Source: Sphaerotilus sp.
GTDB taxonomy: Bacteria > Pseudomonadota > Gammaproteobacteria > Burkholderiales > Burkholderiaceae_C
Assembly: GCF_013299175.1 (NCBI RefSeq)
Contig: NZ_JAAFKF010000007.1
Location: forward strand, 1-64,000
DNA length: 64,000 bases
Direction: 5' to 3'
Shown here in pieces: positions 1 through 13,561 of the stretch. The notes under the pieces are model-generated. The model did not search any database. It was given only the letters and a program-made list of their open reading frames with translations, and was not told the origin of the DNA. Position 1 is the first letter of the stretch. Each line of letters begins with the position of its first letter. The translations under genes were made by a program, and so were the position numbers.

Positions 1-3000
1 ACCCAGTCCACCCTCACGACCACGCTCCAGGACGACACCGGCCCCAGAGGCCCCGAGGACACCTGCCTCGTCTCCATCACCGGCCCCGGCTCCGTCGTCG
101 AAGGCGAAGTCGCCTCCGGCTACACCATCACGCTGTCACAGGCAGCCACGAGCAGCGTCACCGTGCAACTGAGCTACTCGGGCACGGCCGAAAGCGGCGC
201 GGATTACACCAAGGTGGCGTCGGTGACGATTCCGGCGGGCGTCACGTCCTACTCGTTCGGCATCGCCACCACCGACGATGCACTGGCCGAAGGAACCGAG
301 CAGTTCGCGGTCACGCTGGGCGCCATCAGCGGCGGCTCGTTCGAGGCCATCGCGACAGATCCGGCGCATGCCTCGGTCACGACCTGCATCCTCGACGACA
401 CCGGCCCGCTGGCGCCGAATGGCCCCGGCACACCAGATGACGCCGACCGCGTGCTGGTGTCCATCACCGGACCCGACAGCGTGGTCGAAGGCGAAACCAC
501 CGGCGGCTACACCGTCTCGCTGAGCCAGCCTGCCGTCACCGATGTCGTCGTGCGGCTGGTCTACTCCGGCACCGCCACCGACGGCACGGACTATGTCAAG
601 ACCAGCAATGTGACGATCCCGGCCGGCCAATCGTCGGCCACGTTTCACATCGCAACGATTGACGATGCGCTCGCCGAAGGCACCGAAACCATCACCGTGG
701 CACTCGGCCAGATCTCCGGTGGCGGGTTCGAGTCCATCGCCGGCAACCCGGCCCAAGCCTCGGTCACGACCCTGCTGCACGACGACGCCGGCCCGCAAGC
801 CCCCGGCGGTGGCCACCCGCCCGACGCCCACGACACCGTGCTGGTGTCGCTCACCGGCCCAGGTTCGGTGATCGAAGGTGAAACCGCCAGCGGCTACACC
901 GTCACGCTGTCGCAGCCAGCCCAGACCGATGTGCAGATCACGCTGACCTACGCCGGCACTGCCACCGCGGGCACGGACTACACCCCGGTGCTGACCATCA
1001 CGGTACCGGCCGGCCAGACCTCGGCCCACTTCGACCTGCCCACCCGCGACGACGCACTCGCCGAAGGCACGGAAAACATCGTCGTCGCCCTCGGCGCGAT
1101 CACCGGTGGAGGCTTCGAATCCGTGCTGGCCCATCCGCTGGCCACCTCCGTCACCACCAGCCTGGTCGATGATGTCGGCCCCGGTGGCGCCACGCCCGGT
1201 GGCGAAGACACGGTGCAGGTTTCGCTCGCCGGTCCCGGCCATGTCCTCGAAGGTGAAGTCGCCGCCGGCTACACCGTCACGCTGTCGCAGGCTGCCATCA
1301 CCGACGTGGTGATCAAGCTCCACTACGCCGGCACCGCCACCGACGGCACCGACTACACCCGCGTCACCACGGTCACGGTCCCCGCCGGCCAGACCAGCGC
1401 CCACTTCGACATCGCCACCCTGCCCGATGCCGCAGCCGAGGGCACCGAGACCTTCACCATCACCCTGGGCACCCTCTCGGGCGGCGGCTTCGAGGCCATC
1501 CGCGGCAATCCCTCGGCCTACGCCGTGACGACCAGCATCACCGACACCGCCCACGCCCCCACGCCACAGGCCGATGTCGGCACCACCCGCGAAGACCAGC
1601 CGCTGCACGGCAACGTCCTGTCCAACGACAGCGACCCCGACGGCGATCCGCTGAGCGTGACCGGCTACACCTGGGGCGATGTCCACCACCCGGTCGGCAC
1701 CACCGCGACGCTGCCCGGCATCGGCACCCTGGTGGTCGAAGCCGACGGCCGCTACACCTTCACCCCGGACAAGGACTACGCCGGCCCGGTGCCCGAGGTC
1801 TCGTGCAGCATCAGCGATGGCGCGCTCACCACCGTCTCGCACCTCACGCTGTCGATCACGCCGGTCAACGATGCCCCGACCCTGCACGGCGCCACCGCCG
1901 CCGTCAGCGAGGAAGGGCTGGCCGGTGGACACCCCGACTCGGCCACCGAATCCCACGCCACCCACGCCAGCGGCACCCTGCAGTTCAGCGACGTGGACAG
2001 CCCCAGCCTCACCTTCACGCTGGAAGCGCCCACCGGCCTGTACGCCAGCGGCGGCAAGGCGCTGACCTGGAGCGGCGACGGCTCGGCCGACCACCCGCTG
2101 GTCGGCATGGCGGGCGGTCAGGTGGTCCTGAGCGCCACCATCGACACGCAGGGTCACTACACAGTCGATCTGCAGGCCCCGCTCGACCACCCGGTGCGCA
2201 ACACCGAGGACACGCTCACGCTGTCGCTGGGCGTGCAGGTCAGCGACGGCCAGTCCACCAGCACGGCCACGCTCGACGTGACGGTGCGCGACGACTCGCC
2301 GACGCCGTTCTGCACCGCCCGCAGCGCCGACCTGAGCCTGGTGCAGAACAACCTGCTGATCACGCTGGACGTGTCCGGCTCGATGAACACCTGCGACGGC
2401 ATCAACGGCGCAACCCGCCTGCAAAGCGCCATCCAGTCCATCACCAAGCTGATCGACTCCTACGACAACCAGGGCGAGGTGGCGGTGCGGCTGGTGACGT
2501 TCTCGACCACCGGCGCCGAACGCGGCGACCACTGGATGACGGCAGCCGAGGCGAAATCCACCCTGGCGTCACTGTCCGCCAGTGGCAACACCAACTACGA
2601 CGCCGCCCTCGACACCGCCCGCAGTGCCTTCACCGATCCCGGCCACCTCGACGGCGGCCACAACGTCGCGTACTTCTTCTCCGACGGACGGCCGAACCTG
2701 CCGACCAGCGACGTGGGCATCGACACCGGCGAGCAGCAGGTCTGGCAGAGTTTCCTCGACCAGCATGACATCCAGTCGTATGCCATCGGGCTGGGCAAGG
2801 ACGTGCCGGTGTCGGCGCTGGAGCCGGTGGCGTGGAACGGACTCACGGGCACCGACGACCTCTCGCCGCTGCTCATCACCAGCTTCACGCAACTGGATGC
2901 CGTCCTGGCGCACACCGTGGCGCCAGCCATCACGGGGGATGTGGTCGATGGCGGCCTGCACAGCGTCACCGGCGCGGACGGCGGCCACCTGAGCGACATC

Positions 3001-3690
3001 GTCGTCAACGGTGTCCACCACGCCTGGGATCCGGCCACGAGCGTCTCCGACACGGTCACGTTCAAGACGGCGACCGGCGGCGAGTTCACCTTCGACATGG
3101 AGACCGGCCACTACACCTACCAGGCCCCGGCCGGCGCACGGGCGGACTACCAGGAAGTGCTGTCCTTCACCGTCACCGACCGCGACGGCGACACCCGCGG
3201 CGGCCAGATGACCCTGAGCGTCAACGCCGACGGCAGCGCGTCGTTCAACGGCACCTGCGCACCAGCGCCCACGCCTGCGCCCGCACCGGAACCGACGCCC
3301 GCACACACCGATACGCCCTCCTGTCTCAGTGGTGGCGTGCTGTCCTGGACACTGGCGGATCACCACAGCGACCCCAGTGGCGGCAGCAACACCAGCGCAG
3401 ACACAAGCACAGGCACAGGCACGACCGGCACCTGCGGCAGCAACTCCAATCTGCACCTGGGTGACGTGCTGGGCAGCGGTAGCAGCCACGACGCGCTGGC
3501 AAACTGGAGCAGCACAGGCTGTGGCAGCACGTCCTCCACATCCGCGCCGGCCGCGGCCCCTGCACCGCCGGCACCTGCCTGCGGCACCTCGTCCGGCCCG
3601 GCGGATTGCCTGGGTGGCGGCACCTCGATCGATGCACACCTGGCCCAGACGCTCATCCAGCAGCACGCCGACGCGCTGCACACCTGCTGA
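1..3690 (+). CDS. Large type I secreted adhesin (RTX/LapA-like): Calx-beta repeats, cadherin-like domain, von Willebrand A domain; 5' end lies outside the window
   Basis: Open frame from position 1 to the TGA at 3690; repeated VSxxGPGSVxEGExxxGYTVTLSQ...DDALAEGTE units; VWA MIDAS motif LLITLDVSGSMNT; C-terminal VLSWTLAD...LHLGDVL resembling T1SS C-terminal target domains. Confidence 0.85.
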   Translation, partial: TQSTLTTTLQDDTGPRGPEDTCLVSITGPGSVVEGEVASGYTITLSQAATSSVTVQLSYSGTAESGADYTKVASVTIPAGVTSYSFGIATTDDALAEGTEQFAVTLGAISGGSFEAIATDPAHASVTTCILDDTGPLAPNGPGTPDDADRVLVSITGPDSVVEGETTGGYTVSLSQPAVTDVVVRLVYSGTATDGTDYVKTSNVTIPAGQSSATFHIATIDDALAEGTETITVALGQISGGGFESIAGNPAQASVTTLLHDDAGPQAPGGGHPPDAHDTVLVSLTGPGSVIEGETASGYTVTLSQPAQTDVQITLTYAGTATAGTDYTPVLTITVPAGQTSAHFDLPTRDDALAEGTENIVVALGAITGGGFESVLAHPLATSVTTSLVDDVGPGGATPGGEDTVQVSLAGPGHVLEGEVAAGYTVTLSQAAITDVVIKLHYAGTATDGTDYTRVTTVTVPAGQTSAHFDIATLPDAAAEGTETFTITLGTLSGGGFEAIRGNPSAYAVTTSITDTAHAPTPQADVGTTREDQPLHGNVLSNDSDPDGDPLSVTGYTWGDVHHPVGTTATLPGIGTLVVEADGRYTFTPDKDYAGPVPEVSCSISDGALTTVSHLTLSITPVNDAPTLHGATAAVSEEGLAGGHPDSATESHATHASGTLQFSDVDSPSLTFTLEAPTGLYASGGKALTWSGDGSADHPLVGMAGGQVVLSATIDTQGHYTVDLQAPLDHPVRNTEDTLTLSLGVQVSDGQSTSTATLDVTVRDDSPTPFCTARSADLSLVQNNLLITLDVSGSMNTCDGINGATRLQSAIQSITKLIDSYDNQGEVAVRLVTFSTTGAERGDHWMTAAEAKSTLASLSASGNTNYDAALDTARSAFTDPGHLDGGHNVAYFFSDGRPNLPTSDVGIDTGEQQVWQSFLDQHDIQSYAIGLGKDVPVSALEPVAWNGLTGTDDLSPLLITSFTQLDAVLAHTVAPAITGDVVDGGLHSVTGADGGHLSDIVVNGVHHAWDPATSVSDTVTFKTATGGEFTFDMETGHYTYQAPAGARADYQEVLSFTVTDRDGDTRGGQMTLSVNADGSASFNGTCAPAPTPAPAPEPTPAHTDTPSCLSGGVLSWTLADHHSDPSGGSNTSADTSTGTGTTGTCGSNSNLHLGDVLGSGSSHDALANWSSTGCGSTSSTSAPAAAPAPPAPACGTSSGPADCLGGGTSIDAHLAQTLIQQHADALHTC
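70..1557 (+). repeat. Four tandem Calx-beta-type repeats encoded in the adhesin gene
   Basis: Repeat motif V-S-I/L-T/A-G-P begins at nt 70, 457, 844 and 1219 (periods 387, 387, 375 bp). Confidence 0.8.
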
Positions 3691-3696
3691 GCCGCA

Positions 3697-4926
3697 TCAG
3701 CTCCGGTAGTCGGCGTTGATCGTGACGTACTCGTGCGAGAAATCGCAGGTCCAGACCGTGGCGGCGGCGTCACCACGGTTCAGCCCGACGCGCACCGTGA
3801 TCTCGGCTTGCTGCATCACGCGCTGGCCGTCTTCTTCGCGGTACGCGGCGCGGCGCCCGCCCTGGTGGACGACATGCACCTCGTCGAGGTACAGGTCGAT
3901 CCGCGTCTGGTCGAGGTCGGCGATGCCCGCATAGCCGACGGCGGCCAGGATGCGGCCGAGGTTCGGGTCGCTGGCGAAGAATGCGGTCTTGACCAGCGGC
4001 GAATGGGCGATGGCGTAGGCGGCCTGCAGGCACTCGTCCTCGGTGCGACCACCTTCGATGCACACGGTGATGAACTTGGTGGCGCCCTCGCCGTCGCGCA
4101 CGATGGCCTGCGCGAGTTGCTGCGACACGGCAACGACCGCAGCGCGCAGCGCCTGGCCATCCACCGAGTCCAGCGCGGTGATGGCCGGGTTGCCGGCCTG
4201 GTGCGTGGCGATCAGCAGGAAGCTGTCGTTGGTGGACGTGTCGCCGTCGATGGTGATGCGGTTGAAGCTGCGGTTGGCGGCCTCCGTCACCAGCGGCTGC
4301 AGCAGCGCGGGGTCGATCGCGGCGTCGGTGGCGACGAAACCGAGCATGGTGGCCATGTTCGGGCGGATCATGCCGGCGCCCTTGCTGATGCCGGTCACGG
4401 TCACGGTCTTGCCGCCGATCACGACCTGCCGCGACGCCGCCTTGGGCAAGGTGTCGGTGGTCATGATGCCGGCGGCGGCTTCGGCCCAGTGGTCCGGCCG
4501 CGCATCGGCCAGCGCCGCCGGCAGACCGGCGAGGATGCGCTCGCTCGGCAGCGTCTCCATGATCACGCCGGTCGAGAACGGCAGCACCTCCTCGGGCGCG
4601 ATGTCCAGCATCTGCGCGAGCGCCACGCACACGGTGCGGGCGCGGACCAGGCCGTCGTCGCCCGTGCCGGCGTTGGCGTTGCCGGTGTTGATGACGATGG
4701 CGCGCTTGGCGGGGCCGGCGGCGAGGTGGTCGCGGCAGATCTGCACCGGTGCGGCACAGAAGCGGTTCTTGGTGAACACCCCCGCGACACTGCTGCCGGG
4801 CTCCAGCAGCACGACAGTCAGGTCACGGCGGTTGGCCTTGCGCACGCCGGCCATGGTGGTGCCGAGCTGCACGCCGGCGACCGGGTGCAAGTCCTGGGGG
4901 TTGGGAGCGGTGAGGTTGACGGGCAT
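3697..4926 (-). CDS. argJ: Bifunctional glutamate N-acetyltransferase / amino-acid acetyltransferase ArgJ
   Basis: Starts [35 protein letters not shown] autoprocessing region; [17 protein letters not shown] track start at 5175 is too far upstream. Confidence 0.95.
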   Translation of the reverse strand: MPVNLTAPNPQDLHPVAGVQLGTTMAGVRKANRRDLTVVLLEPGSSVAGVFTKNRFCAAPVQICRDHLAAGPAKRAIVINTGNANAGTGDDGLVRARTVCVALAQMLDIAPEEVLPFSTGVIMETLPSERILAGLPAALADARPDHWAEAAAGIMTTDTLPKAASRQVVIGGKTVTVTGISKGAGMIRPNMATMLGFVATDAAIDPALLQPLVTEAANRSFNRITIDGDTSTNDSFLLIATHQAGNPAITALDSVDGQALRAAVVAVSQQLAQAIVRDGEGATKFITVCIEGGRTEDECLQAAYAIAHSPLVKTAFFASDPNLGRILAAVGYAGIADLDQTRIDLYLDEVHVVHQGGRRAAYREEDGQRVMQQAEITVRVGLNRGDAAATVWTCDFSHEYVTINADYRS

Positions 4927-4985
4927 GGCACTCTGACAGTCGAAGCAAGAGGAGCGCAGACGCGGCCCCCGCTTGCCGATCAGTG

Positions 4986-5594
4986 TCAGGCAGTGGCCAC
5001 GCTGTCGCGCGAAACGGCGATTGTAGGGAGGCTGTCGGTGGACAGGCGGGCCAGCAGGTGCTGGTCGCACAACTGGCCACGCGCGTCGCGCTCCACCTTG
5101 CGCATGAGACCTTCGCGCTGCAAGCCCAGACTCTCGGTGAACGCCAGCGCGCGCGTGTTGCGCACGTCGCACCACACCTCGATGCGCGCCATGCCGCGGT
5201 TGTAGGCCCAGTCCATGAGCGCCAGCGCCGCGTCGCGCATCAGGCCGCGTCCACGCTGGCGGCTGCAGCCAACGAAGCCAAGCTGACAGCGTGGGACGCC
5301 GAAATCGGCGCTGTGCAGATCGACACAGCCCACGTAGGTGCCGGTGTCGTACTCGAAGGCCAGGTACATCACGCCCTCGCCTTCGCTGTCCACCCAGTCG
5401 CGCTGGCGCTCGCAGTGTTCGAGTGCGGCGACAGCGTTCCAGTGGTGGTGGCCCCAGGCGACGAAGTCCAGATCGACCATCGAACGCTGCACGCTGGCAT
5501 GGAAGGCCGGAGCGTGGCGGGGGTGGATCTTCTCCAGGCGGACGCGGCGACCCGGAATGGTTTCCGGGCTTCGGCGAAAGGTATCAGGCGTCAT
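4986..5594 (-). CDS. GNAT family N-acetyltransferase (RimJ/RimL-like)
   Basis: [29 protein letters not shown]...[47 protein letters not shown] pattern. Confidence 0.85.
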   Translation of the reverse strand: MTPDTFRRSPETIPGRRVRLEKIHPRHAPAFHASVQRSMVDLDFVAWGHHHWNAVAALEHCERQRDWVDSEGEGVMYLAFEYDTGTYVGCVDLHSADFGVPRCQLGFVGCSRQRGRGLMRDAALALMDWAYNRGMARIEVWCDVRNTRALAFTESLGLQREGLMRKVERDARGQLCDQHLLARLSTDSLPTIAVSRDSVATA

Positions 5595-5621
5595 GGGCTT
5601 CTCGGCGCGGGCGGCCAAGGT

Positions 5622-8378
<2,757 letters not shown>

Positions 8379-8530
8379 GAAGTGGACGCAGAGGCAGCAA
8401 ACCCGCGGCGGTTCAGCCCATGTCGCGGGTGGGGATCGGAAGGAGGTGAGGTGCGGCCGGATGAACAGCAGCGTCGGCAGGCCAGGCCGGCACGCGGGTC
8501 AGGCGTGCCCTCGGACAACTTTTGAGTTTA

Positions 8531-9562
8531 TCACCGGGACTTGCGGCGCCGGACCTGCGGGGTCACCGCAGCCGAAGCCCGCTCGGCAGCGCCGAGACTT
8601 TCACCGCGGGCGAGGAACTTCGCGGGATCCTGGGGCACGTCCTCCAGCAGCACCTCGAAGTGCAGATGGGGTCCGGTGGAGCGGCCGGTGCTGCCGACCA
8701 GGGCCACCTGCTGGCCACGGCGCACCAGATCGCCGGGCTTCACGAGGATCTGCGAGGTGTGGCCGTAGCGGGTGACCAGGCCGTTGCCGTGGTCGATCTG
8801 CAGTGCCATGCCATAGGCGCCGTCCCGTTCGGCCTCGATCACGCGGCCACCCGCGGCGGCGTGGATCGGTGTGCCAGTGGGTGCGGGAAAGTCCAGTCCG
8901 GTGTGCAGCGCGGCGCGGCGGTTGAAGGGATCGATGCGGAAACCGAAACCCGACCCCACGGGTCCGTCCACCGGCGAGATGCTGGGCACCATGAGCAACT
9001 CCAGACGCCGCGCCAGCAGGCGGGACTCGACCAGCACGAACACATCACCCGAGCGATCCGCCTGTGCATCCAGCAGACCCATGAGCTGGTCGATCTGCGC
9101 ACCGGATCGACCCGACGCCGGCACGAACGGCCCGCCACGGGCGCCCGTGCCCGCTGCGGTCGGATGGGCCAGCGGTGTGGCCGCACCCGGTGCCTTGCCC
9201 GCATCGTCCAGCGCCCGCAGCTCCTCGGGCTTGATGCCGGCCAGCCCGGACACGCGTTCGCCGACCGCTTCGAGCTTGAGCAGCTTGGCCTGCAGCTCGC
9301 CCACCTTCTGGGCCATGGCATCGAGATTCTCGCGGGTGTAACGCTCGCGCTGCACGGCGTCCCGGCCCAGCACCGGCCCGACGATCTGGCTCACCACCGG
9401 CCAGCCATCGCGCACGGCCTTGAGGAAGACGAAGTGGTAGACGGTGCCCGACAGCAGGAGCATCGTGGCCACGAGCGCCGACAGGATCAGCCACAATTGC
9501 ACCGGCCGCACATGCATGGAGCGCGTGCGCGCCAAGCCGCCATGGGTGATCAGAATATCCAT
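8531..9562 (-). CDS. M23 family metallopeptidase
   Basis: C-terminal LytM domain HTGLDFPAPTGTPIHAAAGGRVIEAERDGAYGMALQIDHGNGLVTRYGHTSQI...STGRSTGPHLHFEV; N-terminal TM segment. Confidence 0.92.
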   Translation of the reverse strand: MDILITHGGLARTRSMHVRPVQLWLILSALVATMLLLSGTVYHFVFLKAVRDGWPVVSQIVGPVLGRDAVQRERYTRENLDAMAQKVGELQAKLLKLEAVGERVSGLAGIKPEELRALDDAGKAPGAATPLAHPTAAGTGARGGPFVPASGRSGAQIDQLMGLLDAQADRSGDVFVLVESRLLARRLELLMVPSISPVDGPVGSGFGFRIDPFNRRAALHTGLDFPAPTGTPIHAAAGGRVIEAERDGAYGMALQIDHGNGLVTRYGHTSQILVKPGDLVRRGQQVALVGSTGRSTGPHLHFEVLLEDVPQDPAKFLARGESLGAAERASAAVTPQVRRRKSR

Positions 9563-9904
9563 CGTCGCTTCATTCCTCTTGCGAAACCGGCTGCAGCCGC
9601 TGCAGTGCCGGACGCTGTGCCCCTGGGTCAGGTACTGGACCGCTGCGAACCCCTGCTGCGCTTGCAGCAACGGCTGGCCGCCGCCAATGCCCACATGAAC
9701 GCCGTGCGCCCGTTCCTGCCGCCGGCCCTGGCCCAGCACGTCCGGTCGGGTCCGACCGACCAGGAAAGCTGGACCTTGCTGGTGGCCAACCCGGCCGTCG
9801 CCGCCAAGCTGCGGCAGTTGCTGCCCCGGCTGGAGCAGGCGCTGCGGCAGCAGGGTTGCACAGCCCGCACCATCAAGATCCGCGTGCAGGCACCATCTTT
9901 GTGA
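9542..9904 (+). CDS. DUF721 / DciA-like protein
   Basis: MGDQNIHRRFIPLAKP...VPLGQVLDRCEPLLRLQQRL...VRPFLPPALAQHVRSGP...LLVANPAVAAKLRQLLPRLEQAL. Confidence 0.7.
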   Translation: MGDQNIHRRFIPLAKPAAAAAVPDAVPLGQVLDRCEPLLRLQQRLAAANAHMNAVRPFLPPALAQHVRSGPTDQESWTLLVANPAVAAKLRQLLPRLEQALRQQGCTARTIKIRVQAPSL

Positions 9905-9974
9905 GATTTTGCACGCAATGGCAGGGCCTGCCTTTCAAGGCCCTGAGCAAACACCAGTGCAGCGTTCGGAGATC

Positions 9975-10718
9975 TCAGGCTTTGCCCTGATTGGCCACGG
10001 CAGCGGCGGCCTTGGCAGCGGCTTCGGCATCGCCGAGGTAGTAGCTGCGGATGGGCTTGAGATCGGCGTCGAGTTCGTAGACCAGCGGAATGCCGTTGGG
10101 GATGTTGACACCCACGATGTCGTCGTCACCGATGTTGTCGAGGTACTTCACCAGGGCGCGGATCGAGTTGCCGTGGGCGGCGATGACGATGCGCTGACCC
10201 GATCGGATCGCGGGCGCGACCGACTCGTTCCAGAACGGCATCACGCGGGCGACCGTGTCCTTGAGGCATTCGGTCAGCGGAATCTGGTCGGGCTGGAGCT
10301 TGCTGTAGCGCACGTCCTGGCGCTGACCGCGCGGATCGTCGGCCTCCAGCGACGGCGGTGGCGTGTCGTAGCTGCGACGCCAGACCAGCACCTGCGCATC
10401 GCCGTATTGTTTGGCCATGTCGCCCTTGTTCAGGCCCTGCAATGCGCCGTAGTGGCGCTCATTGAGGCGCCAGTCATGCACCACGGGCAGCCAGGTGCGA
10501 TCCATCTGGTCGAGCGCGTGCCACAACGTCCACACGGCGCGCTTGAGGACCGAGGTGTAGGCCACGTCGAAGTCGTAGCCCGCTTCCTTGAGGAGGCGGC
10601 CGGCTTGCCTGGCCTGTTCGACGCCGGTGGGGGTGAGTTCCACGTCGGTCCAGCCGGTGAAGCGGTTTTCCAGATTCCAGGTCGATTCGCCGTGGCGGAT
10701 CAGAACGAGCTTGTACAT
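9975..10718 (-). CDS. gpmA: 2,3-bisphosphoglycerate-dependent phosphoglycerate mutase
   Basis: [51 protein letters not shown]. Confidence 0.97.
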   Translation of the reverse strand: MYKLVLIRHGESTWNLENRFTGWTDVELTPTGVEQARQAGRLLKEAGYDFDVAYTSVLKRAVWTLWHALDQMDRTWLPVVHDWRLNERHYGALQGLNKGDMAKQYGDAQVLVWRRSYDTPPPSLEADDPRGQRQDVRYSKLQPDQIPLTECLKDTVARVMPFWNESVAPAIRSGQRIVIAAHGNSIRALVKYLDNIGDDDIVGVNIPNGIPLVYELDADLKPIRSYYLGDAEAAAKAAAAVANQGKA

Positions 10719-10785
10719 GGCAGCAGCGGCCGGGCAGGCCGAGTTGAGAGAGAGACGGGCAAGGCGGAAGAATTGGCGCGAATTC

Positions 10786-10791
10786 TATAAT
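10786..10791 (+). promoter_or_regulatory. Possible -10 box (TATAAT) upstream of the rhodanese-grxC genes
   Basis: Perfect TATAAT in the divergent gpmA/rhodanese intergenic region; no convincing -35. Confidence 0.35.
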
Positions 10792-10839
10792 CGGCGTCCT
10801 GAGCAACCTTGGCCGGCGGCCCGCCGGCGCCCACACCCT

Positions 10840-11250
10840 GTGAACTTCCTCTTCGACAACTGGATCTGGCTGCTGACGGCTGCGGCCTCGGGTGGTGCGT
10901 TGCTGTGGCCCATGCTGGGCAAGGGTGGCGGCGCGGACGCCGTGACCCCGGCCGAAACCGTGCAGATGATCAACCGCGAAAAGGCCGTGGTGATCGACGT
11001 GTGCGAGAGCGCCGAGTTCAGCGCCGGCCACGTCGTCGGCGCCCGCAGCGTGCCCCTGGCGACGCTGGAAGGCAGCAAGAGCCTGCCCACCAACAAGACG
11101 CTGCCCGTGGTGCTGGTCTGTGCATCGGGCGCCCGCGCGCGCCGCGCCGCCACCACCGTGCGCGGACTCGGACACCAGCGCGTGCATGTGCTGCAAGGCG
11201 GCATGGCCGGCTGGCGCGAGGCTGGTCTGCCGATCGAGAAATCCGCCTGA
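10840..11250 (+). CDS. Rhodanese-like domain protein with N-terminal membrane anchor
   Basis: GTG start; VNFLFDNWIWLLTAAASGGALLWP; VVIDVCESAEFSAGHVVGARSVPL; LVCASGARAR active-site loop. Confidence 0.88.
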   Translation: MNFLFDNWIWLLTAAASGGALLWPMLGKGGGADAVTPAETVQMINREKAVVIDVCESAEFSAGHVVGARSVPLATLEGSKSLPTNKTLPVVLVCASGARARRAATTVRGLGHQRVHVLQGGMAGWREAGLPIEKSA

Positions 11251-11275
11251 CACCGCAACGCAAGGACGCACCACC

Positions 11276-11533
11276 ATGAAGCCCGTGAAGATGTACACCA
11301 CGCAGGTCTGCCCCTACTGCGTGCGCGCCAAGATGCTGCTCAAGCAACGCGGCGTGGCCGAGATCGACGAGGTCCGCATCGACCTGCACCCCGACCAGCA
11401 AGCGCAGATGATGGCCTTGACCGGCCGCCGCTCGGTGCCGCAGATCTTCATCGGCGACACCCACATCGGCGGCTGCGACGACCTGATGGCACTCGACAGC
11501 GCGGGCGGACTGCTGCCGCTTTTGCACGCCTGA
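11276..11533 (+). CDS. grxC: Glutaredoxin 3
   Basis: MKPVKMYTTQVCPYCVRAKMLLKQRG; CPYC motif; RSVPQIFIGDTHIGGCDDL. Confidence 0.95.
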   Translation: MKPVKMYTTQVCPYCVRAKMLLKQRGVAEIDEVRIDLHPDQQAQMMALTGRRSVPQIFIGDTHIGGCDDLMALDSAGGLLPLLHA

Positions 11534-11659
11534 GTCCGCGTCGGCACCGCCACTGACGGCCGCAGGCAACACCTGCTGGCCGCCTTCAGCGCAAGGTGCA
11601 AGGCTTTTGCGAGGGGCAGGCGCACAATCCGCGGTTTTGACTCAAGGCGAATCTCACGA

Positions 11660-13561
11660 TTGGCCCGCCTTCCGGTGACCTCCGCACACTCGCAGCGCGC
11701 CACGCCACGCGACCTCGCTGCCCTGACCCTCGGCGCCCTGGGCGTCGTCTACGGCGACATCGGCACCAGCCCGCTGTACGCCCTCAAGGAAGTCTTCCAC
11801 GCCGGGCATGTCCCGACCACGCCAGACAACATCCTCGGCGTGCTCTCCCTGATCTTCTGGACCATGACGGTCATCGTGTCGCTGAAGTACGTGCTGCTCA
11901 TCCTGCGCGCGGACAACAACGGCGAAGGCGGCCTGATCGCCATGCTCGCGCTGGCCACCCACGCCGTGCGCGACCGCCCGCGGCTGCACCGCACGCTGAT
12001 GGGCGTGGGCATGTTCGGCACCGCCATCTTCTACGGCGACGGCGTCATCACCCCGGCCATCTCGGTGCTCTCGGCGATCGAGGGACTGGAGATCGCTTCG
12101 CCGAGCCTGCACCCCTTCGTGCTGCCGCTGACGCTGCTCGTGCTGACCGGCCTGTTCGCCGTGCAGCGTTTCGGCACCGGTGGCATCGGCAAGGCGTTCG
12201 GGCCGGTGACGCTGGTGTGGTTCGGCGTGCTGGTGGCGCTCGGGCTGCCCTACATCATCGACAACCCTGGCGTGCTGGTGGCGCTCAACCCGCTGTATGC
12301 GTTCCACTTCTTCGCCGCGCAGCCCATGGTGGCCTTTGTCGGCCTGGGCGCGGTGGTGCTGTGCGTGACTGGCGGCGAGGCGCTCTACGCCGACATGGGC
12401 CACTTCGGCAAGCAGCCCATCCGCATCGCCTGGTACGCCTTCGTGATGCCCGCGCTGGTGGTCAACTACTTCGGCCAGGGCGCGATGCTGCTGAAAAACC
12501 CGGAAGCCATCGAGAACCCCTTCTTCCTGATGGCACCGAAGTGGGCTGCGCTGCCGCTGGTGTTCCTGGCGACCGCCGCCACCGTGATCGCCTCGCAGGC
12601 ACTGATCACGGCGGCGTTCTCGGTGACGCGGCAGGCGGTGCAGCTCGGTCTGCTGCCACGGATGCGGATCGTCCACACCTCCGTGCGCGACCTCGGCCAG
12701 ATCTACGTGCCCTTCGTCAACTGGGGGTTGTTCGCGTTCATCGTGCTGGCGGTGGCGCTGTTCAAGACCTCCACCAACCTCGCATCGGCCTATGGCATCG
12801 CGGTGACGCTGGACATGACGATCACCACGATCATGACCTTCTACGTCATCCGCCACGGCTGGAAGTACCCGCTGTGGCTGAGCCTGATGTCCACCGGCTT
12901 CTTCTTCGTCATCGACCTCGCCTTCTTTTCCTCGAACATGCTCAAGCTGTTCGGTGGCGGCTGGTTCCCGCTGGTGATCGGCGTCGCGATGTTCACGCTG
13001 ATGCTGACCTGGCAGCAGGGCCGTGCCCTGATGAGCGACCGGCTGCGCGACGAAGCCATCGACCTGAAGTCCTTCCTGGAGGCCATCTTCGTGCATCCGC
13101 CGGTGCGCGTGTCCGGCACGGCGGTGTTCCTGTCGTCCGAGCCGGGCCTGACGCCCAATGCGCTCATGCACAACCTCAAGCACAACAAGGTGCTGCACGC
13201 GCACAACCTGTTCGTCACGGTGCGCCACCACGACATCCCCTGGGTCGGCTTCGAGCAGCGCATCAGCATGGAGCCACTCGGCCACGACTGCTGGCAGGTG
13301 ACGCTGAACTTCGGCTTCAAGAACGAACCGGACGTGCCGCAGGCGCTGCAGTTGCTCGCCGGACGCGGCGTGCCGCTCGACGAGATGGACACCAGCTACT
13401 TCCTGTCGCGCGACATCGTGATGCCCACGATCGGCGCCGGCATGTCGCTGTGGCGCGAGAAGCTGTTCGCCAACATGCACCGCAATGCCGCCGCGGCGGC
13501 CGACTTCCTCAACCTGCCGACGAACCGGGTGGTGGAGCTGGGGTCGAAGGTCGAGATCTGA
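11660..13561 (+). CDS. kup: KUP/HAK/KT family low-affinity potassium transporter
   Basis: TTG start; [25 protein letters not shown]; multiple TM segments; C-terminal [12 protein letters not shown]. Confidence 0.96.
   Translation: MARLPVTSAHSQRATPRDLAALTLGALGVVYGDIGTSPLYALKEVFHAGHVPTTPDNILGVLSLIFWTMTVIVSLKYVLLILRADNNGEGGLIAMLALATHAVRDRPRLHRTLMGVGMFGTAIFYGDGVITPAISVLSAIEGLEIASPSLHPFVLPLTLLVLTGLFAVQRFGTGGIGKAFGPVTLVWFGVLVALGLPYIIDNPGVLVALNPLYAFHFFAAQPMVAFVGLGAVVLCVTGGEALYADMGHFGKQPIRIAWYAFVMPALVVNYFGQGAMLLKNPEAIENPFFLMAPKWAALPLVFLATAATVIASQALITAAFSVTRQAVQLGLLPRMRIVHTSVRDLGQIYVPFVNWGLFAFIVLAVALFKTSTNLASAYGIAVTLDMTITTIMTFYVIRHGWKYPLWLSLMSTGFFFVIDLAFFSSNMLKLFGGGWFPLVIGVAMFTLMLTWQQGRALMSDRLRDEAIDLKSFLEAIFVHPPVRVSGTAVFLSSEPGLTPNALMHNLKHNKVLHAHNLFVTVRHHDIPWVGFEQRISMEPLGHDCWQVTLNFGFKNEPDVPQALQLLAGRGVPLDEMDTSYFLSRDIVMPTIGAGMSLWREKLFANMHRNAAAAADFLNLPTNRVVELGSKVEI

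Noticed and set aside
136-2532. 798-aa minus-strand ORF opposite the adhesin gene
   Set aside because: Low-complexity Gly/Arg/Val-rich translation mirroring the GC-rich repeats; antisense artefact of codon periodicity
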